DNA of 64,000 bases from Lasiosphaeria ovina. Its lineage: Eukaryota; Ascomycota; Sordariomycetes; Sordariales; Lasiosphaeriaceae. The position numbers were made by a program, and so were the translations under genes. The stretch's first letter is position 1, and each line of letters begins with the position of its first letter. Under the pieces are notes generated by a model. That model was not told where the DNA came from. It ran no database searches and saw only the letters and a list, made by a program, of their open reading frames with translations. Below, one piece after another: positions 30,486 to 41,247 of this stretch. The stretch covers positions 620,001 through 684,000 of the forward strand of contig JAULSN010000011.1 in the NCBI GenBank assembly GCA_033439765.1, read 5' to 3'.

Positions 30486-30998
30486 CTAGGTGTGGTAGAT
30501 GGCCCACTTGACGTGGGGGCTTCCCGATCCCTGGCAGTTCATCTCGCCCTTCGCGCCAACAAGACCGTTCCACTGGAAGCGGCGGATGGAGTCGCCGATG
30601 ATGTCGCGGACGTCGCCGTTGCCGATGTTGGCCCAGAAGCCCGTGACCGTGGTGATGCCGAACGCGCACGTGCCGTACTGCGCGATCTGGTGCTGCGTGC
30701 CGGTCCACACGGTCCACGTGCCATCGCCCGCGATGTTGTTGGCGAGCCGCTGGCAGTCGCCCACCGTCGGCGACCCGCCCGTCGACTGGTTCTCGAAGCT
30801 CGAGTTGTCGCAGTCGTTGATGGCGCGCTCGGTGAGGCTGCGGGCAGCGCTCGACGGGCCCGGCGTGTAGGTCAGAGTGTCCGAGTTGGGCGCGAGGATG
30901 AAGCCGCCGTCGGTGGCGTTGGCAGCGGGTGCCGGAGCAGCGTGGGCTGCAGCGAAGAGGGCGGCGACGGCGGCGGCGAGCTTCATATTCATGTACAT
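30486..30998 (-). CDS. secreted Ecp2-type effector (Hce2 domain)
   Basis: Intronless, 170 residues. The signal peptide is clear (MKLAAAVAALFAAAHA, with Met1 or Met5 as start). A short propeptide follows, then an Hce2 domain (residues about 58-168): CDNSSFENQSTGGSP, DCQRLANNI, GTWTV, QYGTCAFGI, DIIGDSIRRF, GAKGEMNCQGSG and a final VKWAIYHT. Four cysteines fit the two-disulfide pattern of Ecp2 homologues, a family that includes necrosis-inducing effectors of plant pathogens but is also widespread in saprobes, where killer-like roles have been proposed. Extracellular. A TATA box lies about 195 nt upstream. It lies 600 bp from the gasdermin-like candidate on the same strand. Confidence 0.85.
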   Translation of the reverse strand: MYMNMKLAAAVAALFAAAHAAPAPAANATDGGFILAPNSDTLTYTPGPSSAARSLTERAINDCDNSSFENQSTGGSPTVGDCQRLANNIAGDGTWTVWTGTQHQIAQYGTCAFGITTVTGFWANIGNGDVRDIIGDSIRRFQWNGLVGAKGEMNCQGSGSPHVKWAIYHT

Positions 30999-31190
30999 GT
31001 TGGTGGTTGGTTGCGAAGAAGCTGAGAAGCTGGTGACTTGGAAAGTTGGGTTGAGTTTGAGTTGTGAAAGGGGAGAAAGTTGTGAGAGTGGAGAGTTTTG
31101 TGAGAGTTGATCGAGCTGTGAGAGTGAAGAGGTGGAAGTGCTTGCTGGCTACTGAAGAATATTTCTCGATTCACCGGGAGACATGCCGTT

Positions 31191-31197
31191 CTTTATA
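31191..31197 (-). promoter_or_regulatory. TATA box of the Ecp2-type effector gene
   Basis: TATAAAG on the minus strand, 193-199 nt before the ATG at 30998. The leader is rich in CTCACA/CACTTC. Confidence 0.55.
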
Positions 31198-33316
31198 CTC
31201 GACAGAAGCTCACCAGAGTCCGCATACGGCCTACAGAAAATCATCATGGGCACGCCGATGCACACTCACGCAGGCAAGCAGACACACAAGCCACCTCATG
31301 CGTCGGGGCCGACATTGCTGACCGACTTTGCCGCTGGCGCCGCAGACGTGGCATGGACCGCAAGCACAATGCGCAAGCCGGCCGCGCAACCTCTAATTAC
31401 CATGCACCCACTCGTGGCGCAAGACTCGCGCCACAACAGTATATTGGCGTGGCAATGGGGACGAGGTCCAGTGCCTGATTCCAGTAACGTGTAATTCCCA
31501 TGGAAGCAGGTGATGTCTCTGGTTCCACAAGTGGCCTATTGACCGGCCACAACAGACGAGACGGCGCAGCACGGACGGCCTTTGCTGCGTCTAGTTCGGC
31601 CGCTGCCCAGGCAGGATCAGGGGCGAAAATCATGCAGAGTATGCTTGATTCTTTCCAGAACCATTCCCAAGCATAATCAAATTGGCGATCCGTCCCAGGG
31701 ACGCGGCCGTATGCCACTCACTCCTTTCGGATCCGTCCGCCGCCTGAGCATACAGTCTGTCAACAAAGGGCCAGGTTTGGGGCCCAGAACGCAGGTCGTT
31801 AATAGTTGCTGGTACGTAATGGAATGATTCCGTTAGATTTCACTACTCTGAACATTTTTCTTTGGTCTAATTACGCATGATGCTCGGTCAAGGCGAGGTC
31901 ATCCCAAAATGGGGCCGTGAAGGAAGCGCCAAGGAGCGCTGATCCGTTACTCGATAATTATGAAGGGTGGATGTGTGGAAGAGAACATTTTGTACCACAA
32001 CAATTAATAGGTGGTGAGGCTCTAGTTGTACAGATTCATGAATAGCCGCGAATAGGAGACATGCTTGATATTAAGACAGATTGTGCTGCGACATGTCAAT
32101 GTTTGTGTTGCCATACTGGCCCTCTGTCCGAGCCCCGGGTAGTCTCGAAAATCTCCAAAGAACTGAGACATAAATATCAGATGGGCTTGGAGCTCAGTAA
32201 AATTTAATTACGACGAAACCCGGGTAATTATACTAGGTATTCTGTAGTTTGGCGTTGAACTTAGGTACTTTGGAAGGAGAGCTGCGCCTACCAGAGGCTG
32301 CGCTTGACACAAGGACAGCACATAATTATCAAGCAAGCGGCCGATTGGATATTAATTAAGTAGAAGGCGGCACAGCGCACAGGACGGACTGCCTACCACA
32401 CACATTACACAGCAGACGAACTGCAAATTTGTAGGTATATAGCATCGCGTCACGGTTAATATGTCAATGCCGCCGGCATCTCAAGGCATTTGCACCGCAG
32501 CAACCCAAAGTATTGCTATAGTCTGTACGCCCAGCTGACGCAGGCGCGAGAGCCCCTTTAGAAGGTAACACAGTGGCCAAATCCCGCCAAGCCATCCTTC
32601 CTTTGAAGAGGCAGAATTGTTGCCGCCCTCTTGTTTACTTGGCATTGTTAGCCATCCATCGGCTACGCGATTAAAATGGGATCCAGCGAGCAATCAATAG
32701 CCACACCTACCTTAATCATCACCATGATCTAGCCCTTCCAACTTCCAAGCACCAATTAGCCTCGAGGAATTGACCACAAGTTCTGTGCAGCAAAAGAAAA
32801 GCCTAGAACTAAAAGAAGATCAACGGGATGAGAGAGACATCACAAAGTATATAGAACTACCTGCCTGCCGGCCTAATTAGCCGGCAGAGTTGCAGCCATG
32901 TGCATCGCCATTGTCACCAGCCCGGGCGAGTTCGTGATCGACCCATGCCGGCCGGCAGGTTAAAACCGTGTTCAAACCACTTCTCACCGCCTCGATGCTA
33001 ATACATCAACGAAGGTTGCAGCATGCGTTTTTATGGTCTGACATCGCGTCAACTCATTTGTTTCCGGTGGGATAGTCGATTAGACCTAGTGGAAAGGAAA
33101 TTTTCATGCTTTGCACATGCTCAGGCTCAAGGTCGCATTGGGTTTCGGTTTCAGTCTCATTTGGTGTTGAATTGTCTTCGCTGTGCATTCTTGCGTCGTT
33201 GCAGCCAGGTGAGTAAGAGTTGTTGAAACCAATTTCCACTCCCAGCAAGGCAGGCAGGGAGGGAGCACTGATAGATGTGCTCCTATCTCCCCCGTCCACC
33301 ATCTAGACGTTATCCA
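31198..33316. other. 2.1 kb without a supported gene
   Basis: AT-rich after about 31,830. A near-palindrome (GCCGGCCTAATTAGCCGGC) lies at 32872-32890, with a further GCCGGCCGGC at 32947. Short ORFs show no motif. Confidence 0.4.
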
Positions 33317-34085
33317 TCAAGTACTCTTCTCAGGTTCTTTCCCCTTTCCGTTTTCATATTCCTTGGACTCAAGAAGCGACTGGTACTCGGCCTGGAGGGC
33401 CTCGAGCGCCGAGTTGATGTCCTCCGTCTCCTGGTCGACCTCGGAGATCTGCTGCTCCAGCTCCTTGATTCGCTGCTCCTTGCGGTCCCGAAACGCGCGC
33501 TGCGACTTTCTGTTTTGCTCCCGGCGATGCTGGTGGCGCGGTTAGTTAGAATTGCAGACAGCAAATAGACACACTCACAGCAAGCTGCTCGGGCGTGTAG
33601 TTTCTGTTCCTTCTCCTATCCTTTCTGCTCTGGTGTGGAAGGCCTCGGCTAGGACCAGCCATTTGGCCATACATCACCTGCGAGCCCTCTCCCGCAGGGT
33701 AGTAATAGGAAGCGTCACCAGCGGGGGGGGTGGAATATCCAGAGGGTCCGGCCTGTGAATAACTTGCTGTTTGGCCGTCTCCGAGGGAGCCATCTCCGAA
33801 GAAGTCACCTCCGAAGGGGCCCTCTTCGAGAGGGCTGTAATACTGGGTCGGGTCTTGGTAACCGTAGGGGTTGGCGTAGAGGTTCTGATCAAGGCCCTCA
33901 TCGGGATACTCAGAGTCTCCGGGTGCCGCGCCGCTGGCTCCTTCAGCCGGAGCTGGAGCCGCACCCGCACCCGCACCCGCACCCGCACCCGCACCCGCAC
34001 CCGCAGCCGGATCCTGATACAGATGAGAGGGCCCGAATGGAGGCGGCGCGTTGGGATCATTCGGGTCATTGTTCGGGAAATCCAT
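33317..34085 (-). CDS. bZIP transcription factor
   Basis: Two exons, 34085-33579 and 33529-33317, joined over a 49-nt intron (33530-33578, GTGAGT..CAG), give 239 residues. The first 169 residues are rich in Gly/Pro/Ala/Tyr, with an Ala-Gly dipeptide run encoded by a hexanucleotide repeat. The bZIP spans residues about 160-235. It has a basic region with RREQNRKSQRAFRDRKEQR (the N-x7-R spacing; NRxSQRAFR is typical of Yap/Pap1-like and related fungal bZIPs) and a zipper with ELEQQISEV, INSALEALQ and YQSLLESK. The intron sits exactly before the basic region. It is a nuclear DNA-binding protein, probably dimeric. The target is unknown. Start: ATG at 34085. Confidence 0.85.
33960..34006. repeat. 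CACCCG hexanucleotide microsatellite
   Basis: About seven units, encoding the Ala-Gly run of the bZIP protein on the minus strand. Confidence 0.85.
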
Positions 34086-36355
34086 GATGAATGATTGAGC
34101 AAATAGAAGTAAGCAGGTTTGGCAATTCCCGGACGCTCACGAGTCTTTCAAGACTCTGAGCGAGGCAAATCAAGTGATACTATGATGAACATTGTTCTAT
34201 TCAATCTAGCCAGCTGTTAGCAAACATACTTATACCGGGAGTGCCTGCTATAATTCTATAGAAACACGGCGTCGGAAGAGTAGGCATCGTAAATTCTGCA
34301 AGGCCCGTCTACGTCAATATTGTCAGCCTGGATGGCAAGCCCTCCGCAAGATGCCGAAGAGCCATCATGCCTCTCAACCGCGTTGAGGACAAACGACAAG
34401 ATTCTTAGCAAGCCAGTAGGATTTTCCTCATGTGGTTTAGGATTGTTCTGAGGACGGACCCGAGGACGCTGGTGGCGCGTTACGCGAAGGCGACAGAGCT
34501 CTCAGGTCGCTCATTCGCGGAGTACCGAGCACCTTGGTAATCCGTCAACGGTCGATCCCCATCTCCAAGGCCATCGACGCCCGACCTTTCCAGGAGAGCG
34601 AGGGAAGGCTTGCACCATTCGAGCGGGAATAATGGCGGGGAAAATATGTTGCATGGTGTCTAGAAGTTTCGTCGTGGAGGGCCGGGTGTGTGTGATGACT
34701 GATGCGATGACCAAGCTTCCCAAGAGGGCTCGACTGGGCGCTGCGGGTTTCATTGGCGAGCATGTGCTGAAGGCGGCTTGGGCACCACACCCAACCCAAT
34801 TTTTCTTGGTACCGAGCATCAGCCCCGTTCTTGCAGGTCTGACATCACAGTACCGTCTTCGAGGTTGCCGCGCGGTTCTTTCCGCCGCTTTCCGCGATCC
34901 CACCCACCTCATTATCCCAGCTAACGGGGATATCGATGATCAAAATGTGTTTGTTGATTCGAGGCTAATTACTACTCCGGAGGAGTCGAGAACGGGTCGA
35001 CGACTATGGCTCAATTGGCGACCTTTGTTCTAGTCTACAGTCCTCGCCTTAGTTACTAATGGCAATTGCACTGATAAGGCAATACTAAAACCTAGGCGTC
35101 TTGTTATTAGTCTATTCGTCTATTCATCTCTTCGTAAGACGTCAAACAAAAATGGGAATAGAAAATAGAATAGTACAAATGCTACGCCTGAGAGACCTAA
35201 AGACAAGTTGACAACCAAGTCGAGCTCTTTGACGGAATATTAATAATACGCTGCGCCTCTGGTTGCGGCTGCTCTGCAGGCAGGAGAGAATGTATCGAGA
35301 GACAATAATCCTTTGCAGGTAGATGAGCGAAATAATTAGCAGGATTTCCTGACAGAGCAAGTAAGCAGGTAGAAGAGAATATGGCCCTCTAATAGAAAAC
35401 TTGACGCAAAGAGTGATAGATAGCTAATAGCTTGCTATCGTGTTCCCCCAATTGGCAAAATCACCGAACCCAAAGACGATGCATAGCCAAGGCTGACAAG
35501 CGGCTGAGAAGGATGACAATATTACCGTCACAAGAGACATGTCGGACGTCCAGAAGGCCTCAGATACTGCTCCCTTTGAGGTCCACGAAGAATAAGAGAG
35601 GTATGCTAGAAACATGGTGAGTGATTCTGCCATCCCCCTCCTCGGAGATGCATTTAAATTGAACAAGCGCTGGTATGTTAATTAAGAATCACCTGGAATG
35701 GTTGCGGTTTCCTGCTGCATTGTGCACATTAATTACTACCGGTACGAGGAAACGATTATCTAGTTATTCATTGAACTTCGAATGGCATGATCGAGATCTG
35801 TTGAGGCCATTCGGATATGGAAAGAGCAACGAGGTAACTACACCAAGACAACTTGAACTGGAAAGATCGGTAAAAACCACAGGAGACAGAAGCGCACACC
35901 GCTTCAGGCTCAGTTCCACGGGCTGTCCAAAATCCATTGGACACATGTTCTTTGCTCCATCCCGATTACCGCCAAGTCAGCAAGATTGCCGCTTTTGGAC
36001 AAGAACGCATGTGCTGTATTGTTCGTACTTCCGTACCCTCCAATGCAACATAAAGAAGGTAGCTGCAGCCACTGCAGTCGAGCTGCATCCCACACCATGC
36101 CGAATTGGGAAAACGATAGACCAGCAGTGGATAATAAGCCATCTGGGCGAGCAGGGTTTGTGGCACGGGCCAGTCTGACAGAGGAAGGAACATCCGACGA
36201 CAATTCCCTCCTACGTCCTGTCCTCCATTCCCGATCCCGGTCTGGCCTGGTCCCAGACCACCCAACAATCCACAATCTCCAATGGGCAGCCAACTGCACC
36301 TCCGTCCCACGCCGTTCATTAGCATTGTCCCATTTCGTACTCACTACGCGAAGTC
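34086..36355. other. 2.3 kb without a supported gene
   Basis: Probably regulatory DNA of the divergent bZIP (minus) and transcription-factor-like (plus) genes. ORFs at 34632-35033, 35675-36178 and 35910-36344 (minus) have no motifs. Confidence 0.4.
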
Positions 36356-38413
36356 ATGTCTCAGCAAGAGTTTCTGTTCGTCAACCCGGGCAATCGGTCC
36401 AGGGCCTCCAAGATCTCGACGACGGGTCGCGCCTTCGTCATCAGGAAGGCCCGCGCCGCCAATCCATGGTCCACCACGCGCAAAAGCGGCAAGACCACTT
36501 CAATTTCGGGTACCGGCAAGACAGTCACCCTGAATGGAGAGCCGCTAGCGAGGAGCGAGTCTAAAGCGATTGGGGCACTGGCGCCAAATCGGGACCTGGC
36601 CGCTCGCCAAAGCCCATTGGTCTCGGTCTCAGTCGATCTGGTGCCTGAAAGCCGGAGCCGTAAAAATGGCGGAGATGCCGCCATGGCAGCAACTGCCCCT
36701 GGCCAGGCCCAGCAAGACGTTCGACTCGTAGAGCCGCGGAACAAGACTAGGAGCAGAAAAAACCCTAGATGCCCACAATGTCGACTAGCATGGCGGGTTT
36801 GTAGTTGCTTCTCCGCCTCGGGCACTCATGTGCTGAGTGGTCGCTTTGATCCCTTTTCGTCTCTGGCCGTCGAGCTGAAGAATGGCGACGAAAATCTCCT
36901 GACCTACTGTGAGCCCACCCACCCCTTTCAAATTACAGTTCCGCGGGTTTTTGGGCTCGCTACACCCACAGCGCTCAATACTAACAGATGTCCATCTCAA
37001 TATCCAGTTACCACAACCGTCGCCCCATCCATCTCTCCCCTTACGGGCAACGGCCGCCAAGCGGTCGAGGTGCAAAAGTACTGGGTGACAGTGTCCTTCT
37101 ACCACTCGGGCTTCATGCATGCGATCCTGTGTCTCGCAGCTCTCCAACTGGCTATCGCAGAGCCACATCGGTCTCCCTTCCTAGTCGAGCGATTCATGCA
37201 CCACAGACTGGAGGCTATCTCTTCGGTACATCGTGACCTGGGAGATGCCGAACGCGCCTTGAGCGACGAGAACATTGCAACCGTCTTCAATCTACTGTGT
37301 ATTGAAGAGAACCTGTTTCTTCACGCCTCAGATGCGCTTGCCATCAATCCCGCGTGGCGTCACTTGCAGCCCGATACTGCCCAGCGCCAGGCTCACCTGG
37401 ATGGCTTGAAACGCATGTTGGCCCTGCGCGGGGGCGTGGCCCAGCTCGGCGAGATGCGCGGCCTGCAGGCCTTCCTCATCCGCTGGGTGTGCACCTCTCT
37501 GGGCTGCCGAATCACTTTTGGCCTGCCCCGCATGTACAACCCCCAAGGACAGATGGAACGGGATGCTGCCGAATTGGCCGATCAGACATTTGCTGCCTCG
37601 ACTCTCTTTCCGAAGGGCTTGCTGGCACGTCTATACAAATATCCCGAGTCATCACCCTTCTACCACGAAGGCTCGAGGATGGCCGATTCCTGCGGGAGCG
37701 TTGGCATGCATCCCGAGCTGCTCCACCATATTCTGACCATCGAGTGCCTGCTCAAAGACGCGACAGCAATGGCCATGCGCCCCGACTCGTACAACTTAGA
37801 CTTTCTGGACATCCAGAACCTGTTCTCCCTCGTCCTGGGCGAGCTCGTCCGTTGGAATCTTGAGAACGAAGCCACGCTGACGGCCACGGAGAACGTCACG
37901 GCCATTTGTCTCTTCATGTTCATCTTCCTCGTCGGCAACGGAGCGCACGGCGCCTGCAGCCCACTTCCGGGAATAATGCCGAGACTCCGCCAGCACTTTC
38001 TCGACCCCCACCTCAAGATCCAGCTGCAGGCGGCCGGGATCGAGATCTGGGCCGCACTGCTTCTGCTCATGTCGTCAACAGAGAACCCGGCGAGTGGCGA
38101 ATTCTTCTTCCGCTACTACATTGAGGCGCTCGCCGGCCGGGAGCCGCTCGCCAAGACCTTTGAGGACCTGCATGCCATGCTACAGAATTGCGTGTGGGCT
38201 CCACATATGGACCCTAACGCACGCAAGGCGTGGGACGAGTCGCTCGAGGTATGGGAGAGTGTGCGTGACATCGCGGCAGAATACCCCGGCGTCATCGCCA
38301 GCCTTACCAGGCCCCGGCCGAATGACTTGCATGCCCGTCCTACCATCCCGCTCTCGAATCCCTACGCCACTTCCCACATGAAGAAATTGTTTGGGCCTGT
38401 GGGCGCCCACTGA
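36356..38413 (+). CDS. fungal-specific transcription factor-like protein without a zinc cluster
   Basis: The ORF of 685 residues from ATG at 36356 (MSQQEFLFVNPGNRSRASK) has the N-terminal FVN...SR..K motif seen in fungal transcription-factor-like proteins. A basic KNKTRSRKNPRC-type region with CPQC and CSC lies near residues 130-150, but there is no complete Zn2Cys6 cluster. From about residue 240 it matches the 'fungal specific transcription factor domain 2' style: YWVTVSFYHSGFMHAILCLAALQ, LDGLKRMLALRGG, LRWVCTS-like and FLVGNGAHG segments. An optional 99-nt in-phase intron (36909-37007, GTGAGC..CAG) would remove a poorly conserved stretch. It is likely a nuclear regulator, but DNA binding is not shown. 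Confidence 0.7.
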   Translation: MSQQEFLFVNPGNRSRASKISTTGRAFVIRKARAANPWSTTRKSGKTTSISGTGKTVTLNGEPLARSESKAIGALAPNRDLAARQSPLVSVSVDLVPESRSRKNGGDAAMAATAPGQAQQDVRLVEPRNKTRSRKNPRCPQCRLAWRVCSCFSASGTHVLSGRFDPFSSLAVELKNGDENLLTYCEPTHPFQITVPRVFGLATPTALNTNRCPSQYPVTTTVAPSISPLTGNGRQAVEVQKYWVTVSFYHSGFMHAILCLAALQLAIAEPHRSPFLVERFMHHRLEAISSVHRDLGDAERALSDENIATVFNLLCIEENLFLHASDALAINPAWRHLQPDTAQRQAHLDGLKRMLALRGGVAQLGEMRGLQAFLIRWVCTSLGCRITFGLPRMYNPQGQMERDAAELADQTFAASTLFPKGLLARLYKYPESSPFYHEGSRMADSCGSVGMHPELLHHILTIECLLKDATAMAMRPDSYNLDFLDIQNLFSLVLGELVRWNLENEATLTATENVTAICLFMFIFLVGNGAHGACSPLPGIMPRLRQHFLDPHLKIQLQAAGIEIWAALLLLMSSTENPASGEFFFRYYIEALAGREPLAKTFEDLHAMLQNCVWAPHMDPNARKAWDESLEVWESVRDIAAEYPGVIASLTRPRPNDLHARPTIPLSNPYATSHMKKLFGPVGAH

Positions 38414-39389
38414 GAATTTTGGTGTGGAATTTTGGAACTAGCTTTTTGAGTTCAAGTGTCATGAAGGTAACGGCCGCAGAAGTGCATTTTCGATAGAGAT
38501 ATTTCAAGACAACTTGTTGAGATTCCTATCAGCTACCCAGGATTGGTCACAGCTACCCCCGCTAACTTTGACCTCTGTCACCACTGTCCCTGATTTGTAG
38601 AACACAATCTACCGGGGCCGCAGCGGCAGTGTCTTTGCTCATTCGTATGTCTACACGGATACAGCAGCAGACAGTAGACACCCATTGGCCCGTTTTGCCG
38701 CCACCCGCAGATGGCAGCTATTACAGCAGCACACCAGCACGCGAATCTTGTTGTCTGCAACGTGCTTACTCATGAACGGCTGGCTGCAATGTATTGTAAT
38801 TTTGGGGGGTAACTAGTCAGCGTGACTTGCATGAAAGTGCTGCAGCACAGCACCTTGGCAACCCTCCCTGGGTTGGGTATCACAAGCCACAGACATTTAG
38901 ACAATGATGTGCCAAGTGAATTGAGACGCACAACGGGCCGTCAGACAGCCCGTTCTGCTATTCTCTGGCGCACACTTTGGCTGCGTGGGGAGAGAGGGGT
39001 GGGATGAGTGTGGCGGGACCCGAGTGAAGACGAGATTTGGAACAATGGCAACATGTGGTAAGCGTGCGAATAACCTAATATTGATGGTCTCCATGCTTCT
39101 AAGCGATGAGAGGCCGCATGCAGGTGCTTCACGTTGAAATGCGAGGGATGGCAGACAGGGGGCGGATCGATGGAAATGGGGCTCGCCTACTCCTCTAGGA
39201 TCACTACTAGCTGCTATTATAGACACATACGACCATATCCACTGGAAAACTCGGGATCCTGTCCGCTCTCCTAAAGATAAGCTAGTAAGGGGAATACTAT
39301 CTAGCGGGTAGACGAAAACGCCGTTATTTTGCGCCACACTGTTAAGATGGCCGTTTTGCCAGCTTCGCCGTTGCGGCGGCGGCGTCGTC
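38414..39389. other. intergenic region, no gene seen
   Basis: No recognisable coding region, repeat or RNA gene. Confidence 0.4.
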
Positions 39390-40085
39390 TATTCAAGAAG
39401 GGGGGTTGGGCCTCCTATTAGCAGCTCTCGCAGTTGGTTGTAAAATAGTTCGTAACGTGTTGAACTGGGTGTCTGACAGGCTTGTAAGAGAGCACCTGTA
39501 CAGGGCGCTACAGTGGACTCGGTACTGTAGCTGGCGGAGCGGAAGCGGTAGCGAAGGCGGGAGCCAAGTGTAGGGTAGGTCGACCAAGTGCAGGGTAGAC
39601 TGTAGGGAACTGCGCCCTACAGTTCAGTACAACAGTGCTCTGTGTAGGGCACTAAGGGAAGCAGGCAGACTGCTATGGGTCTGTAGGACTCTGCTACAGC
39701 CTGCCACTTAGACTGTGAGGACTCTGCTCAGCAGTCTACCTCGTAAGCTGCAGGGGACTCTGCCCTGCAGTCAGGGTCTTCGGGGGCAACAGATGGTGCT
39801 GAAGAAGACTGAGAGGAGTTGTATTATAGAGGGACTATAGTACAAAGAGTGGTGAGTGCGTTCCTTGCTTCAAGGAAGGAAATATATCTAAGGGAAGGAT
39901 AGGTCTTATATAGACCAAAAGCAGGCCCTCTAAAAGGTTCTAGAGGTCCACAGGCTACGTAAGTGGCCCTGTATTCGACAGTCTTCTAGTGGGCTTGTCT
40001 TACGTATACCTAGGCTTGTAGGAGGTTCAAGAGGGTGCTGTGGGGCTCAGTTAACAATCTAGGGGTATGTACAGTGCCCACAACA
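39390..40085 (+). repeat. dispersed inverted repeat partner of 14452-14801; possible solo LTR
   Basis: From 39458 (TGTTGAACTG) to about 39790 it matches the minus strand of 14452-14801, with weak similarity also before 39458. The block can be read as an LTR-like unit ending CACAACA at 40085 (TGTTG/CAACA ends) with an internal TTATATAGACC box at 39909. No target-site duplication was found (TAACG before, CCAAC after). Confidence 0.5.
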
Positions 40086-40173
40086 CCAACCACACCAACA
40101 CAACCGCCGTAATGTCCTGCACTTTAGGACCCTACAACCCCGGTAACTAGCCATACTTTAACAAAGATATTAA

Positions 40174-40506
40174 TCTTCTACTCGTCCGGGACCTAAAGAA
40201 TTAAGTACCGAATACGCTAGCGGTAGTTCTTATAATAACTTACGAGAACATCAGAAACTCCGCAAGTTGGATTACGATGCTTTAAAGCTCTGTGGGTTGT
40301 CTTATACGACCGAAGGAATCGTCAAATTAAGTGGCGCAGAGTTTGAGATCCTCCAAAAATGTGCAGAAGAGTTCATCCGTCATTACAAGCTTTCCACCCT
40401 CTTGTATCGCCCCGATGTGGACAAAGCTGTCGATTCCAAGCTCGAAGATCCCGAGGACGGTGAACTATTCAACAAATTCATGCAAGGTATGTATGTAGTT
40501 TCTTAA
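40174..40506 (+). pseudogene. fragment of an unrecognised gene
   Basis: An open frame without a usable start codon encodes NNLREHQKLRKLDYDALK and EFEILQKCAEEFIRHYKL, then an acidic stretch. It reaches a good donor (GTATGT at 40487) with no convincing downstream exon. The composition is that of a real coding region. The 5' part is missing, perhaps because of the repeat ending at 40085. Confidence 0.35.
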
Positions 40507-41247
40507 AACAGACTGAGACTGATTAGAGCAGCACACACTGCCCGACGACTATCGATGCGCAAACGAAAAACGAGGCAATAACATCACCGAACGAAGAGGC
40601 TCAAGGTGAGTTCGACATCCTCTAGCCCACTGTTCGTTGTTAGCATTAGTCGCAGCCGACGCGGGCCATCCGGGGCCTAGCACTTCTACGACCATCTCAG
40701 AGACGGAACCAAGTGGCATGAGGAGTGAAACCAGCGCACCACGGACATACCGGGAGCACCAGCGACACGGTCTTCGGGATCAGTGACGACCACTGGGTAC
40801 TTTCCACAAATAATTTTCTGACTCCCAGCTCACTCCTCCCCTTTCACGTACAACGGCACGTCGAAAGCGGTCAAAAGAGTGCTTGTACTAGGAAGAAGGA
40901 AGAATGGTGGGCTTAGCCTAGATACCCTCATTGTATCGTGAACATGAACTAAGCCACGGTGGCTAGTAATTATGTGCGCCACCATATGCATGTCAACGGC
41001 TTCTTCCGACATTCCCCGCTCCCGGAAGCGACAGCAAGTCCTTTGCTGCCTGGAGCCTGATGCACACGTGACGCCTCTCGCCTGCTCGGCTGCCTCCCTC
41101 GAGATGGTCAGCCGCACGCCCGCGCCATCGCGACCGCTTCCCTTTTGCTCCAAGCTGTCAGGTCTGACGTTCCTCCGTTCCAGCCTCTGCCGCTCCCGAT
41201 TGCTTCCGACCGACTTCCCCGATTGTCGTTGATGCAAACCCCCTCCT
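40507..41247. other. upstream region of the NLR-like gene
   Basis: No gene seen; likely contains the promoter and leader of the gene starting at 41248. No clear TATA box. Confidence 0.4.

Noticed and set aside
32869..32891. Near-palindrome GCCGGCCTAATTAGCCGGC as a regulatory site or attachment site
   Set aside because: Single occurrence in a gene-poor stretch with no partner; nothing ties it to a function.
33674..34102. Long ORFs on both strands over the bZIP gene (with Arg-Val and Pro-His repeats)
   Set aside because: Shadows of the hexanucleotide repeat; the bZIP frame has the real domain and splice sites.
36909..37007. Possible intron in the transcription-factor-like gene
   Set aside because: It is in phase and optional; the uninterrupted ORF works equally well, so it was noted but not imposed.
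39458..40085. Firm call of a solo LTR
   Set aside because: Ends TGTTG/CAACA are suggestive, but no target-site duplication was found and similarity with the other copy extends beyond the supposed LTR start.
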